Of a stretch of 64,000 bases of DNA, positions 42,106 through 50,996 are shown piece after piece. Within the stretch, counting starts at the first letter, position 1. Each line of letters starts with the position of its first letter. Under the pieces are notes generated by a model. It was given only the letters and a program-made list of their open reading frames with translations, was not told the origin of the DNA and ran no database searches. A program made the position numbers and the translations under genes. This DNA is from CAVTWJ01 sp963849485 (GTDB taxonomy: Bacteria; Oederibacteriota; Muellerivitia; Muellerivitales; Muellerivitaceae). The stretch is from the NCBI GenBank assembly GCA_963849485.1, contig CAWKIF010000088.1, positions 62,001-126,000 on the forward strand. Direction: 5' to 3'.

Positions 42106-44130
42106 TCATCTGGCCGCGTTTTTTTCCGTTAACTGACCAGAGGCACTCTCCCACTTGGTGTAAAGGTCCGAGCGGGAAGGGTCCAAATCTCCGGCCGCCT
42201 TATATTGGTTGGCGGCTAGGGAAAACTGTTTTTCTTGCATATAGAGATCACCCAAGTGCTCGTGAAAGGCGGGAACCTTCGGCATCAATAAAATTCCCTT
42301 GTTGAAACAGGCGGTCGCGGCGTCCATGCGTCCGGTTTTGAAATAAAAGGACCCCAGACTATCCAGGTAATCGGGATGCGTGGGGTCCAACGAACAGGCG
42401 GTTTGAAAAGCCTTTTCCGCCTCATTGAAATTCTTCAAATTCCAGTAGGTGATTCCCAGGTCGCTATAGGCCTCGGTGAAATCGGGATCGACCTGAATTG
42501 CTTTTTGAATCGAGTCCAGGGCGTTTTTTTGATCGTCCTTTCTCTCGTAAGAGAACCAAAGGTACAAGTAAAGTTCCGAGGGGACATTTTGCCCATAGAG
42601 GCCCTGGGACTGCCGAAATTCCCCGATGGCCTCATCCACGCTGTTTTTGGAAATATAGACCGCGCCCATTTCCATATGCATATGGGCATCCGGCGGGGGA
42701 TAGGCGGAGGCCTTCTCAAACTCGTTTAAGGCGTCATCCGCTCTTCCGGCGATGGCGTAAGCCCTTGCCAAATTGGCGTGGGGTAAGGGGCTGTCGGGAA
42801 ATAAGCTGACGGTGCTTTCCCAAAGGGCGATGGAATTATTCCAGATCGATAATTGATGAAGGGTGCATAGACCTAAGGCTAATGATAGAACCAGTCCTAA
42901 AAGGGCCAGCGTTTTCAGCTTAGTTTTGAGCCAATAGGTGAGGGCGGCCGAAACCAAAAGGAAAATACCCAGACTCGGAAGATAAGTATAGCGGTCAGCG
43001 CTAGCCTGCAGTCCGATTTGCAATAGGCCCAAAACAGGTGCCAGGGTTATCAGAAAGTAAAACCACGCCGACAAGCAAAAGGGCTGAAGGGAGTGGAAGA
43101 ACCAGCAGGCGAAGGTGATCGAAATGACGATCAAGGCCCCACCGACATTGACGAGGGAGAAGGCCTGGTAGCCTGAAGCCAAGGGATAATAAGGACCCAG
43201 GCCGACAGGAAGAATGAATTTCATTAGGTAAAAGTCGATGGAGTGAAAGGCATTCATGACCCTGAAATCAAGCGGCAGATTTACCATAGCAACCATGGCT
43301 CCCGCGCGGGATTGGGCGAGATAGGTCACCCCGCCGACGAGGATGGAAGCGGCAAAATAGGTGGTTTTTTCGGCTATTAATTTTTTTAAACCTTGCCGAA
43401 ACCTCCTGAGAGGCCAGATATCCAGGATGAGGAGAACTAATGGCAGGGTCACGGCCATGGCTTTGGAAAGGAGTGCTGCAATGAAAAAAAGAAGGGATGC
43501 GGCCATTTTCCGTTTTCTTGAATTGTTTTCCTTTGATCCTGGAGTTCCCGGAATTGGGTGGGAGTAACCCTTGAGATAGAAAATGAGGCTTAATAAGAAA
43601 AAGAAAGCGCATAAAACATCCCTTCGTTCGGCGGCCCATGCCACCGACTCCACGTGGATGGGATGAAGCCCGAAGAGAAGCGACGTGAGGGCGGCCGCTG
43701 TTAGGGCCCAGGGGGGTGTCCCAAGGGTTGGAGATTCCAACTTGGGTGAAACGGAATCGGGGTTTTTCCCTGAGTGTTGCAGGATCCGCAGGCTTATAAA
43801 AAAAACGAGCATCGTGTTGAGGGTGTGGAGGATGAGATTATCCAGATGGTAGATCCAGGGGCTCCAACCGGCGATTTGATAGTCCAAAGCCAGGGAAAGC
43901 CAGGAAAGCGGAATCCAGTTTCCCGTATCTGTATTGGTCCACATCCAATGGAAAAAAGCGGGATTCAGGGCCTTAAGTTGGGGATTGTCAAAAATGAAAA
44001 CCTGGTCATCCCAGGCTACGAACTCATGCCTTAGGACGGGTAGGTAAAATAGAAAGGTCAGGATCGCTGGGAGGAGACCGATCCAAAAAAGCGGGATGGA
44101 TTTAGGTTGGGAAGGAGTAGGGTTCGGCAT
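42106..44130 (-). CDS. TMTC/PMT-like membrane glycosyltransferase with TPR tail
   Basis: 674 residues. The N-terminal half has about ten TM helices and GT-C features: acidic motif WDDQVFIFDN after the first helix, and HPIHVESVAWAAERRDVL. The C-terminal 230 residues are about five TPR repeats (NPYTAEAFSDLGI-type: AYSDLGITYWNLKNFNEAEKAF). This order matches TMTC-type O-mannosyltransferase-like proteins that use lipid-linked sugars on the extracytoplasmic face. ATG 44130 has AAGAGGA upstream; an ATG 21 bases earlier has none. Acceptor unknown; the Thr/Pro-rich cyclase encoded next is a conceivable substrate, which is speculation. Confidence 0.85.
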   Translation of the reverse strand: MPNPTPSQPKSIPLFWIGLLPAILTFLFYLPVLRHEFVAWDDQVFIFDNPQLKALNPAFFHWMWTNTDTGNWIPLSWLSLALDYQIAGWSPWIYHLDNLILHTLNTMLVFFISLRILQHSGKNPDSVSPKLESPTLGTPPWALTAAALTSLLFGLHPIHVESVAWAAERRDVLCAFFFLLSLIFYLKGYSHPIPGTPGSKENNSRKRKMAASLLFFIAALLSKAMAVTLPLVLLILDIWPLRRFRQGLKKLIAEKTTYFAASILVGGVTYLAQSRAGAMVAMVNLPLDFRVMNAFHSIDFYLMKFILPVGLGPYYPLASGYQAFSLVNVGGALIVISITFACWFFHSLQPFCLSAWFYFLITLAPVLGLLQIGLQASADRYTYLPSLGIFLLVSAALTYWLKTKLKTLALLGLVLSLALGLCTLHQLSIWNNSIALWESTVSLFPDSPLPHANLARAYAIAGRADDALNEFEKASAYPPPDAHMHMEMGAVYISKNSVDEAIGEFRQSQGLYGQNVPSELYLYLWFSYERKDDQKNALDSIQKAIQVDPDFTEAYSDLGITYWNLKNFNEAEKAFQTACSLDPTHPDYLDSLGSFYFKTGRMDAATACFNKGILLMPKVPAFHEHLGDLYMQEKQFSLAANQYKAAGDLDPSRSDLYTKWESASGQLTEKNAAR

Positions 44131-44187
44131 GGTTCCTCTTGTTTTAAACATAATTTGAAATAACCTAGTCGAAAAGAACCGGGCTCC

Positions 44188-45219
44188 TCAAGGAATGGAA
44201 GGAAGGGTGTTAGGAGATTCCGCCGCGGGAATAAATGTTTCGGTCGCGGTAGGCGGTGCTTCATAGGGCTTAACGGCTGGAACGTCCGTATCAGGGGCTG
44301 GAGGAACATCCACCCCGTCCCTGGGAGGAGGGACGGGTGTAGGGCTAGGCAGGGGGATGGCGGTTGGCGCAGGTTTAGGGGTTGGGCGGCTTTTCGGTTT
44401 TTTCTTCACCGGGGGGCGCTTTGGCGGCAAAGGGGTCGATGTCGGCCGGGGCGTGATGGTCGGAGAAGCCGTCGGCGTGGGGGTGGGAGAGAAGGTGGAT
44501 TGGGCCGTGGCGGTGGGCGAAAAGGTGGGGGAGGGGGTTGGTGTCACGGTTTGCATAAAGGGTATGGGCAGGTTGGAGAACTTGAAATCCGTCGGAAGCC
44601 CCGGCATGCCATCCAAATACCAGCCTATACCCAATAAAACCAGCAGGAAAAAGAATACAAACCCCGAACGGCCTTTAGAACGGCCGTTTTTTGCCAGGCT
44701 GTCCAGGACGATCTTGTAAACCTCGATTTTCTGGGAAATGTTCTTAAGTTCCCTGGCCCCGAGGGAAACCGCTTTGTACTCAATCTTGTTTTTGATGTGG
44801 TGGTAAACGTCGGCGGAAATACAGATGCCGCCGGGTTCGGCGATGGGTTGGAGCCGGGCGGCGATGTTGACCCCGTCGCCGTAGATGTCGTTGTCCCGCA
44901 AGACCACATCCCCGATATGGATGCCGATGCGGATCTGGCGGCCCTCCCCCGTGGCGCGGTTATGGACTAAAAAGCGCTTTTGGATGGCCACTGCGCAGCG
45001 GACCGCGTTGACCGCGCTGGAGAAATCGGCCATGAAGGAATCGCCCACGGTCTTGATGACCTTGCCGAAATTTTTGGCGATCTCTTCCCGGATTAAAGTA
45101 TCGTGAAACTTGAGGAAAAGAAGGGTGCCGGTCTCGTCCTGGCCCATCATTTTGCTGTAGCCCACGATATCCGTGAACATGATGGCGGATAGCTTGCGTT
45201 CCAAATTCGATTCGCCCAT
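44188..45219 (-). CDS. Class III adenylate/guanylate cyclase with TM helix and Thr/Pro-rich tail
   Basis: 343 residues. The cyclase domain (1-175) has FTDIVGYS (metal Asp17), VIKTVGDSFMADF (metal Asp60, Lys56 at the purine-selecting position), DIYGDGVN with Asp115, and the transition-state Asn118/Arg122 (NIAARLQ). One TM spans about 187-202. The remaining 120 residues are an extracytoplasmic low-complexity tail built on TPTPSPT and PKPAPT units ending without a domain. Lys56 and Asp115 suggest adenylate cyclase. The catalytic part is cytosolic. Good ribosome-binding site (GAGGGGG). Effector proteins for cAMP are not evident here. Confidence 0.9.
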   Translation of the reverse strand: MGESNLERKLSAIMFTDIVGYSKMMGQDETGTLLFLKFHDTLIREEIAKNFGKVIKTVGDSFMADFSSAVNAVRCAVAIQKRFLVHNRATGEGRQIRIGIHIGDVVLRDNDIYGDGVNIAARLQPIAEPGGICISADVYHHIKNKIEYKAVSLGARELKNISQKIEVYKIVLDSLAKNGRSKGRSGFVFFFLLVLLGIGWYLDGMPGLPTDFKFSNLPIPFMQTVTPTPSPTFSPTATAQSTFSPTPTPTASPTITPRPTSTPLPPKRPPVKKKPKSRPTPKPAPTAIPLPSPTPVPPPRDGVDVPPAPDTDVPAVKPYEAPPTATETFIPAAESPNTLPSIP

Positions 45220-45338
45220 GGCCCCCTCAGTAATGGTTAAACGTGTATTTATATTATATAGGGCCCTTGCCGGGTAAGTTTTGGAAAAGGGGGAATCGGG
45301 AGTGAATTATTCAATCGGTGGGTGAGTCGTCCTGGATG

Positions 45339-47069
45339 TTATGAATGCGTGGATTGCGCCTTGTGGATACGGAAGACCTGGAACAAGGGGCTTTGGTAAA
45401 CCTGCTCGAAGTCCGTCTCCATCCCGTACTTTTCAATCATGCGGGTTTTGTAAAGGTCCACTTCCGAATCTGTGCAGATCATGAGGATGTTCGGGTTGTC
45501 CACCATGTCCTTGAAAAGGTCCTTGACCCCGAACCGATTCAACAGGGTGCGGGTCGTGGGGGAACGTTGGAACCAGGTTAAGGGAACGATATTCATAGGG
45601 CGAAACATCTCGAAATCGCCAAAAGCCGGGTTCAACTCGATGGGCAGGGCCGATTCCCAATAGACATAAAGCTGGTCCCCCTTGGGTTGGAGGCCTTCCA
45701 TAGATTTTTTCATCAGCGCCTCGGCCTGGTTCCACCGCAGGCCCCGGGAATATTCCTTTCCGAGGAAATAAAAAGTGAAAACCAGAAGAACGATGAGGAT
45801 CAACCCGCCGGCCTTCAGGAAAAAGGTTGATTTCGCGGGGGAAAGCGAGGGGTCTTTCCACTTGGGCACGGAGTAAAAAACGCAAAGGAGGACCAGAAAG
45901 TACAAGGCGGGCAGGAAAACCCTTTCGGGGAGCTTCTCGTAGGCGTCCAGGAAGGCCAAAACGAGAAAGGCCCAGAGTGCCGTGAGGCCCAGGGTGCGGA
46001 AGGAACCCCGGGGGATGAGCCAGAGAAGGGCAAAGAAGAATAAGAGGGCGATCTGGGTTGTGTCGAAAGAAAGCTTCTGGGCCAGGGTGTAGCCGGGGTT
46101 CTTATCGATCCCGAATCGGGGGAAATAGTCGTTCAGTTTCTTGAGTTTTTCCACGCTGTAGACGTTCTCATTCAAAAAATACCAGCTTTGGAACATGGCC
46201 AGGTCATTGGGGGTCCAGCCGACCGAGTCGAACACAGGCTTGCTTTGGGCGTCGTAAACCGGATAACGGGCTTCGTGGAGCCCGAAATGCTGGTCGAAGA
46301 AATCGGCGAATTTCACCCAGCCCGGGTCGCGTTGATAGAACTGGTGGCTATATCCGATCAGTAAACAAGAAACCAGGGCAGTCGCGGCCAAGAACCAAAC
46401 CAGTGTTTTTCGGGCAGAGGTAAGAGTCCGGTCCCTCATCAATGCCCAAAGGGTTGGAAGGGAAACCAGAATGATCAAGCCGACTGAGGGATAACGGATC
46501 TGGACGCCAAGGATCACTAAAAGGAAGACCAGTAAATAAGCTATTAAAGGGGGCTTCCGGTCCTTCTCCCGCCATAGGGCGGCCAGAAGAAAGAAAGCGC
46601 CCAAGCCCGCCAGGGAAGAAGTCATGGTCCATTGCAGGTTGCCGAAAAAATAGGCGGCCAGCCCTGCGGATGCGAATAGGAACAGGAGGGTTCGGAACCC
46701 CCGGTGCGGGCCCCATTGTAAGGTCGCTAGCATGGCCCAAAAGGCGAGAAACTGCGTCAGCACCAGGAGAGCGCTATACCACTGGAAGCCGGGAAAAGCC
46801 TTGTAGAGATCCTTCAGCAGGGTGCAAAGAAGGATGTTTTCTCTTTGGTTAAGGGCACTGGGAGACTGAACGAGTCCGACACCTTTTAATAATAAGAGAA
46901 CCTGAATGTCATCCGCGTATTGGAAATGGGGGCGGAAAAAGGCGTAAACCAACAAAAGGAAGCCCGTCGCGATGAGGAAGGAGGACAGGAAGGGTTTATC
47001 GCAAAAGAAATGAGCTGTCTTTTGGAGGAGGGTGGTGGGGGTTTGGGGTGTCGGAGGTTTGGAATCCAA
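45339..47069 (-). CDS. Multi-pass membrane protein, GT-C-like, unassigned
   Basis: 576 residues from a TTG. About eleven TM helices, an early acidic motif after TM1 (FQYADDIQVLLL) of the kind found in GT-C glycosyltransferases, and a C-terminal soluble domain of about 130 residues. The latter contains LYVYWESALPIELNPAF and FGVKDLFKDMVDNPNILMICTDSEVDLYKTRM. No closer family is recognised. It is the upstream member of a same-strand row with the cyclase and the TPR glycosyltransferase, separated from the cyclase by about 120 bases. Confidence 0.75.
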   Translation of the reverse strand: MDSKPPTPQTPTTLLQKTAHFFCDKPFLSSFLIATGFLLLVYAFFRPHFQYADDIQVLLLLKGVGLVQSPSALNQRENILLCTLLKDLYKAFPGFQWYSALLVLTQFLAFWAMLATLQWGPHRGFRTLLFLFASAGLAAYFFGNLQWTMTSSLAGLGAFFLLAALWREKDRKPPLIAYLLVFLLVILGVQIRYPSVGLIILVSLPTLWALMRDRTLTSARKTLVWFLAATALVSCLLIGYSHQFYQRDPGWVKFADFFDQHFGLHEARYPVYDAQSKPVFDSVGWTPNDLAMFQSWYFLNENVYSVEKLKKLNDYFPRFGIDKNPGYTLAQKLSFDTTQIALLFFFALLWLIPRGSFRTLGLTALWAFLVLAFLDAYEKLPERVFLPALYFLVLLCVFYSVPKWKDPSLSPAKSTFFLKAGGLILIVLLVFTFYFLGKEYSRGLRWNQAEALMKKSMEGLQPKGDQLYVYWESALPIELNPAFGDFEMFRPMNIVPLTWFQRSPTTRTLLNRFGVKDLFKDMVDNPNILMICTDSEVDLYKTRMIEKYGMETDFEQVYQSPLFQVFRIHKAQSTHS

Positions 47070-47156
47070 CCGCAGGCCTCGGGAATGAGTTGATCAATCG
47101 AAATTTTGCATCAGGTTCAACCCATAGTAAATAAAAAGGTAGTGTATCAGGTTAGG

Positions 47157-47200
47157 TGTCATTGCGAGGTCCAGCCCCAATCGGGGCGGTTTGGACCAAG
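47157..47200. repeat. REP-like element, copy 2 (variant)
   Basis: TGTCATTGCGAGG is followed by the nested hairpins CCCC-AAT-GGGG and GTCCA/TGGAC. It shares only the TCATTGCGA arm with the copies at 81 and 47385. It begins a repeat cluster that fills 47070-47511. Confidence 0.6.
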
Positions 47201-47209
47201 CTTGTGGTA

Positions 47210-47253
47210 GTTGGCCTGAATTCGGCCAACCATCCATGGGCTAAAGCCCATGG
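47210..47253. repeat. Pair of short perfect hairpins
   Basis: GTTGGCC-TGAATTC-GGCCAAC is followed at once by CCATGGGCT-AA-AGCCCATGG (47234-47253). The second is a perfect 20-base inverted repeat. Neither has a T-tail, so they are more like mobile palindromes than terminators. Confidence 0.65.
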
Positions 47254-47257
47254 ACAA

Positions 47258-47367
47258 TCGACAGCCATGGGATAGAACGAGCCACTTAAAATGTGGATTT
47301 TATTCATCGTGGCACGTTCATAAATGTGAAAAAATCCGTTACTTGGACTTTTTCAACATCCTGTTAA
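47258..47367. repeat. 110-bp dispersed repeat, copy 2
   Basis: Same length and order as 28141-28250: starts TCGACAGCCATGGGATAG, contains the CGAGCCA/TGGCACG and GAAAAAATCC/GGACTTTTTC hairpins (each with one mismatch relative to copy 1) and ends CATCCTGTTAA. The two copies are about 19 kb apart in the same orientation. Confidence 0.8.
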
Positions 47368-47384
47368 AGGCTTAATTAAACTGG

Positions 47385-47434
47385 GGTTGCTTCGTCATAA
47401 ACATCCCCTATTCGGGGATATTCCTCGCAATGAC
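47385..47434. repeat. REP-like palindromic element, copy 3
   Basis: Outer arms GGTTGCTTCGTCATAAAC and CCTCGCAATGAC as in copy 1 (81-132). The hairpin is ATCCCC-TATTC-GGGGAT, a compensated change relative to copy 1. Confidence 0.75.
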
Positions 47435-47463
47435 GACGTAAATACGAACCTTTTTTTGGTTTT

Positions 47464-47490
47464 CTTGGCGGTCTTGGCGTCTTGGCGGTG
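47464..47490. repeat. Solo half of the GCCAAG/CTTGGCG element
   Basis: CTTGGCGGTCTTGGCGTC followed by TTGGCGGT is the right arm of the element found whole at 4009-4162. No left arm is nearby. It sits 22 bases beyond the stop of the aldo/keto reductase gene. Confidence 0.6.
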
Positions 47491-47511
47491 AAATGATTTT
47501 GATTCAGACTC

Positions 47512-48498
47512 TTAATCCTTGTTCACCATCTTGGCCATGCCCTCGCCGTAACGCTCCCCTTGAATCTTGAAGGTGGAAAGAATTCGGTCCACCTCTGTGA
47601 AATCCTCGTCGGTGAGATGAAGTCCAACCGCTGCCGCGTTTTCCTCCAGGTGCTTGACCTTCGTGGTTCCGGGAATAGGCACTACGTCCGGGCCTTTGCG
47701 CAACAACCAGGCTAGGGCCACTTGAGAAGGGGTGGCACCACGCTTAGCGCCGATTTTCTTCACTTCTTCCACTAGGCGGATATTGGCCTGGAAGTTTTCT
47801 CCCTGGAAGCGGGGTAAGTTTCGGCGCATGTCGCCCTCGGGGATATCCTCAAACCGTTGGATGGCTCCCGTTAAAAAGCCGCGCCCCACAGGGCTGAAAG
47901 GAACCAGGCCGATCTTGAGTTCCTTCAAAACCGGTATCACCTTTTCATCCAAACTGGTTTCCCAAAGCGAATACTCGCTTTGAAGGGCCGTGATCGGGTG
48001 GACTTTGTGCGCCCGGCGCAGGGTATTGGGGCCGACTTCGCTCAAACCTAAGTACTTCACCTTGCCTTCCTTCACCAATTGGGCCATGCCTCCCACTGTT
48101 TCCTCAATGGGAACCTTGGGGTCCACCCGGTGCAGGTAAAGCAGGTCGATATGGTCGGTCCCGAGCCGGGAAAGGGACCCTTCTGCCGCGCGGCGGGCGT
48201 TTTCGGGCGACCCATCCAGGTTCTCGAATCCGGTTTTGCCTTCCTTCCAGGCGAATTTCGTGGCTAGTACGACCTCCTGTCGCCTCCCTTTCATGGCCTT
48301 GCCCAGCAATTCCTCGTTTTTCAAAGGCCCATAGGCTTCGGCGGTGTCCCAAAAGTTGATGCCCAGTTCCAGGGAGCGGTGAAGCACCCTCAGCGATTCG
48401 GCCTCATCGGCTTTCCCGTAGGCGTAACTCATGCCCATACAGCCCAACCCTAAGGTGGAGACTTCCAGCCCCTGGGTGCCCAGTTTTCTTTTATCCAT
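47512..48498 (-). CDS. Aldo/keto reductase
   Basis: 328 residues, TIM-barrel NADPH-dependent oxidoreductase (AKR13-like). Catalytic tetrad: Asp51 (FWDTAEAYG), Tyr56, Lys81 (LATKFAW) and His123 (LYLHRVD). N-terminal LGLGCMGMSYAYG and C-terminal VVPIPGTTKVKHLEEN, the cofactor-phosphate site. It reduces aldehydes or ketones; the physiological substrate cannot be told. Start ATG 48498 has GGGAGG. It is divergent from the SDR gene, sharing a 108-base intergenic region. Confidence 0.93.
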   Translation of the reverse strand: MDKRKLGTQGLEVSTLGLGCMGMSYAYGKADEAESLRVLHRSLELGINFWDTAEAYGPLKNEELLGKAMKGRRQEVVLATKFAWKEGKTGFENLDGSPENARRAAEGSLSRLGTDHIDLLYLHRVDPKVPIEETVGGMAQLVKEGKVKYLGLSEVGPNTLRRAHKVHPITALQSEYSLWETSLDEKVIPVLKELKIGLVPFSPVGRGFLTGAIQRFEDIPEGDMRRNLPRFQGENFQANIRLVEEVKKIGAKRGATPSQVALAWLLRKGPDVVPIPGTTKVKHLEENAAAVGLHLTDEDFTEVDRILSTFKIQGERYGEGMAKMVNKD

Positions 48499-48606
48499 GG
48501 TTTTATTCCTCCCTGTTCAGAGTGTACACTTGCCGAGGTTTATGGACTTTTTGTGTCGGCAACAACGAATTTTAAATCAATTCTCATCTTCTTTGGGAGG
48601 CATTAC

Positions 48607-49353
48607 ATGAAATTAACAGGTCGAACGGTACTGATTACGGGCGGCGGGTCGGGCATCGGCGGGGGGCTGGCGGCGGCGTTTCACGAGAAAGGGAACAAGG
48701 TCATCATCACGGGCCGACGGGCCAAGGTTTTGAAGGAAATGACCCAAAAGTACAAGGGTATGGAAGCCTTCGCCATGGACGTGTCGGTGGATTCCGACGT
48801 GCAAAGGCTCTTCAAGGCCCTCTCCAAAAAGTTTCCGGCGCTCGACGTGGTCATTAACAATGCCGGTTTGATGCTTTGGCCCGACTTCGCGTTGGGGGAA
48901 AGGCTTAACGACCATCTCTTTCAAGAAATCGACGTCAACCTGAAGGGCCTCATCCGCATGACCGCGACCTTCCTTCCGCTCTTGAAGCAACAAAAGGAAG
49001 CCACCCTCATCAATGTCAGCTCGGGCCTGGCTTTTGTGCCCCTGGCCCCGACCCCCATCTATTGCGCGACCAAGGCGGCGGTACATTCTTTTAGCGACTC
49101 CTTGCGTTATCAGCTCCGCAAGACTTCCGTCGAGGTGCTAGAGATCGCGCCCCCGGCGGTTAAGACCGAACTGGGCCAATCGCCGGGCGAACCTGGCCGG
49201 GATTATCCCCGGATGCCGCTGGACGCTTTCATCAAGGAGACCATGGCGGCCCTGGAATCGGGGAAGAAGGAAATGGAGATCCAGAGGGCAAAATTCTTGA
49301 AATTCGGTTCCCGGTTCTTTCCCAATAAGGTCTTCAAGATGCTGAATCCCTGA
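48607..49353 (+). CDS. Short-chain dehydrogenase/reductase (DltE-like)
   Basis: 248 residues, classical SDR. Cofactor motif TGGGSGIGGG, INNAG (residues near 80), catalytic Ser in LINVSSGLAF and YxxxK as YCATKAAV. VEVLEIAPPAVKTEL matches the DltE-type oxidoreductases. The start ATG 48607 has GGGAGG at 48595-48600; an in-frame GTG 54 bases upstream is rejected. Substrate unknown. The 318 bases after it (49354-49671) hold no convincing gene; nothing else is seen there. Confidence 0.9.
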   Translation: MKLTGRTVLITGGGSGIGGGLAAAFHEKGNKVIITGRRAKVLKEMTQKYKGMEAFAMDVSVDSDVQRLFKALSKKFPALDVVINNAGLMLWPDFALGERLNDHLFQEIDVNLKGLIRMTATFLPLLKQQKEATLINVSSGLAFVPLAPTPIYCATKAAVHSFSDSLRYQLRKTSVEVLEIAPPAVKTELGQSPGEPGRDYPRMPLDAFIKETMAALESGKKEMEIQRAKFLKFGSRFFPNKVFKMLNP

Positions 49354-49671
49354 CCTGGAGCCGGAAAAGGGGTATTTCCCGGCGGATATCCAGGGGATTT
49401 GAGGGTTTCGTTGATTTGGGGCTCGGGGAAGCGGAAGTCTTTTTTCCGGCTGGACGATCTTTCCCGAAAATATCAGAGACGATGAAAGCTTCGTGTTGCT
49501 TTTTGGGGAATCGGGCCTGTAGAATTCGCCCCGCCCTTGGTTGCTTACTTTGAAACGAAAGAGTTATCCAGGGACGCATGAAGATCGACCTTGGGGAATC
49601 GTATGAAACGCCGGGGTATCATCTAAAACGCTTCAAAAGAATTCCAATTTAAGTTTTTTAGGAGGAAGTTA

Positions 49672-50244
49672 ATGAAGAAGTTTTGGTTATTTGCTTTAGC
49701 TTTTGCGGCTGTTGCGGGATGGGCCTCCATCACATTGGCCCAAGGCGATCAGGCCCAAGCCGGTAATAGTGGTTCAAACGGCGGCAATTCACAAGCCCAG
49801 GCCGGTATGGGTGCTCCCCGGCAGGGTGGGGTGAATCCTGACCAATTGAAGGGAATCTTGGATCTTTCGGACGATCAAGTCGCGAAATTGAAGACCATCT
49901 TGAAGGAACAGGCGTCATCGGCCCAGTCCCTCCGGGCCCAGATGAATAAGGATATGGGCAACCTGAGTTCGAAGGTACAAGCTGGCGCTTCCGACGCTGA
50001 CCTGAAGGCGGCCCTCGAAGCCGTTGCCGAAGACCGGAAAGCCATTCAGGCCGACGAGCAAAAGGTGGAAGACAGCCTTAACCTGGATCTCACTCCGATG
50101 CAACACGCGAAGTTGTTGCTGCTGAGGCCGACTCAACGCCGGGTGGCCCAACCCGCCCCCAACGCGTTGAAAGCACCCTCCAAGAGTGGGACCGCGAAGG
50201 GCTCCAAGAGCACCGCTAAGACTAGCACCGGGGATGATAATTAA
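49672..50244 (+). CDS. Spy/CpxP-like periplasmic protein, copy 1
   Basis: 190 residues. Signal peptide (KKFWLFALAFAAVAGWA, cleavage near residue 23), a Gly/Asn/Gln-rich linker, then a helical region with LDLSDDQVAKLKTILKEQ and the LTxxQ motif as LTPMQHAKLL, typical of Spy/CpxP chaperone-like proteins. The C-terminus is a basic Ser/Thr/Lys-rich tail (SKSGTAKGSKSTAKT), absent from the second copy. Role: envelope-stress chaperone or metal-responsive sensor, by family. AGGAGGAAG ribosome-binding site. It is a diverged tandem duplicate of 50455-50934. Confidence 0.8.
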   Translation: MKKFWLFALAFAAVAGWASITLAQGDQAQAGNSGSNGGNSQAQAGMGAPRQGGVNPDQLKGILDLSDDQVAKLKTILKEQASSAQSLRAQMNKDMGNLSSKVQAGASDADLKAALEAVAEDRKAIQADEQKVEDSLNLDLTPMQHAKLLLLRPTQRRVAQPAPNALKAPSKSGTAKGSKSTAKTSTGDDN

Positions 50245-50271
50245 TTTTTTCCCTTTGAAATAAAGGTAGAA

Positions 50272-50309
50272 CCAAAAGCGCTTGGGCAATTAGCTCAGGC
50301 GCTTTTTTT
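50272..50309 (+). terminator. Terminator after Spy-like copy 1
   Basis: AAAAGCGC...GCGCTTTTTTT stem with internal pairing, followed by a T-run. It is very similar to the terminator at 50957-50996, so the duplication included the terminator. Confidence 0.85.
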
Positions 50310-50454
50310 ATGGAATTGACTTATTTCATCCTGAATAAGTCCTTTATATCGACTGAATCGTCTATATCCAGTGGCTGGAAAAGCATAATGGGTTATGAGA
50401 TGCTTGTCCCGGCTGGCTTTAATTCGCGACGTATTAATTTCAGGAGGCGTGAGG

Positions 50455-50934
50455 ATGAATAAGAAAATGTGGCTGGTGGGCTTGATGGCGGCGGCATTGA
50501 TGGTGCCGGCTTTAACGGCCCTGGCTCAAGATAATCCTGCTCCTGGCGGCCAACCCGGCGGACAACAGGGGGGTATGAACCTCGAGAGGATGAAGGAGAA
50601 ATTGGGCCTTTCAGATGACCAAGTCTCTAAGTTAAAGGACCTTTTGAAGGCCCAGATGGAAGCTGGACAAACCTTCCGGGACCAGTTAAAAGCCGATATT
50701 GACGTTCTCCAGCAAAAGGTTGATTCCAAAGCTTCGGATGGAGACCTGAAAAAGGCCTTGGACACCCTCGTCGCCGACCGGAAAGCCATGGAAGCCAACC
50801 GCCAAAAAACGGAGGATATGTTCCGTGAAATCCTCACCCCCCTCCAGCAGGCCAAGATGGTTTTAGGGATGCAGTCGATAGGTGCTCGCCGTATGAACCA
50901 AGGGGCCCCGGGTGGAGGCCAATCCGGCAACTAA
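50455..50934 (+). CDS. Spy/CpxP-like periplasmic protein, copy 2
   Basis: 159 residues. Signal peptide ending near ALA-QD (residue 24-25), a Pro/Gly/Gln-rich linker, then LGLSDDQVSKLKDLLKAQ and the LTxxQ motif LTPLQQAKMVL. It aligns with copy 1 along the helical part, including KADIDVLQQKV and LVADRKAMEA (copy 1: VAEDRKAIQA). It ends in a Gly-rich tail. Start chosen at ATG 50455, with AGGAGG at 50442-50447; an earlier in-frame codon lacks a site. Separate terminator and leader imply separate expression from copy 1. Confidence 0.8.
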   Translation: MNKKMWLVGLMAAALMVPALTALAQDNPAPGGQPGGQQGGMNLERMKEKLGLSDDQVSKLKDLLKAQMEAGQTFRDQLKADIDVLQQKVDSKASDGDLKKALDTLVADRKAMEANRQKTEDMFREILTPLQQAKMVLGMQSIGARRMNQGAPGGGQSGN

Positions 50935-50956
50935 AGCTTATTTAGCTCGTTAAAAA

Positions 50957-50996
50957 CCAAAAGCGCATGGGCAACCAAACCCAGGCGCTTTTTTGT
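50957..50996 (+). terminator. Terminator after Spy-like copy 2
   Basis: AAAAGCGC-(ATGGG...CCCA)-GGCGCTTTTTT stem with an inner stem and a T-run. Strong, and nearly the same as the terminator of copy 1. Confidence 0.88.

Noticed and set aside
49334..49671. Small genes in the gap after the SDR
   Set aside because: Only an 81-codon reverse frame and a 24-codon forward frame exist; neither has a ribosome-binding site nor recognisable sequence.
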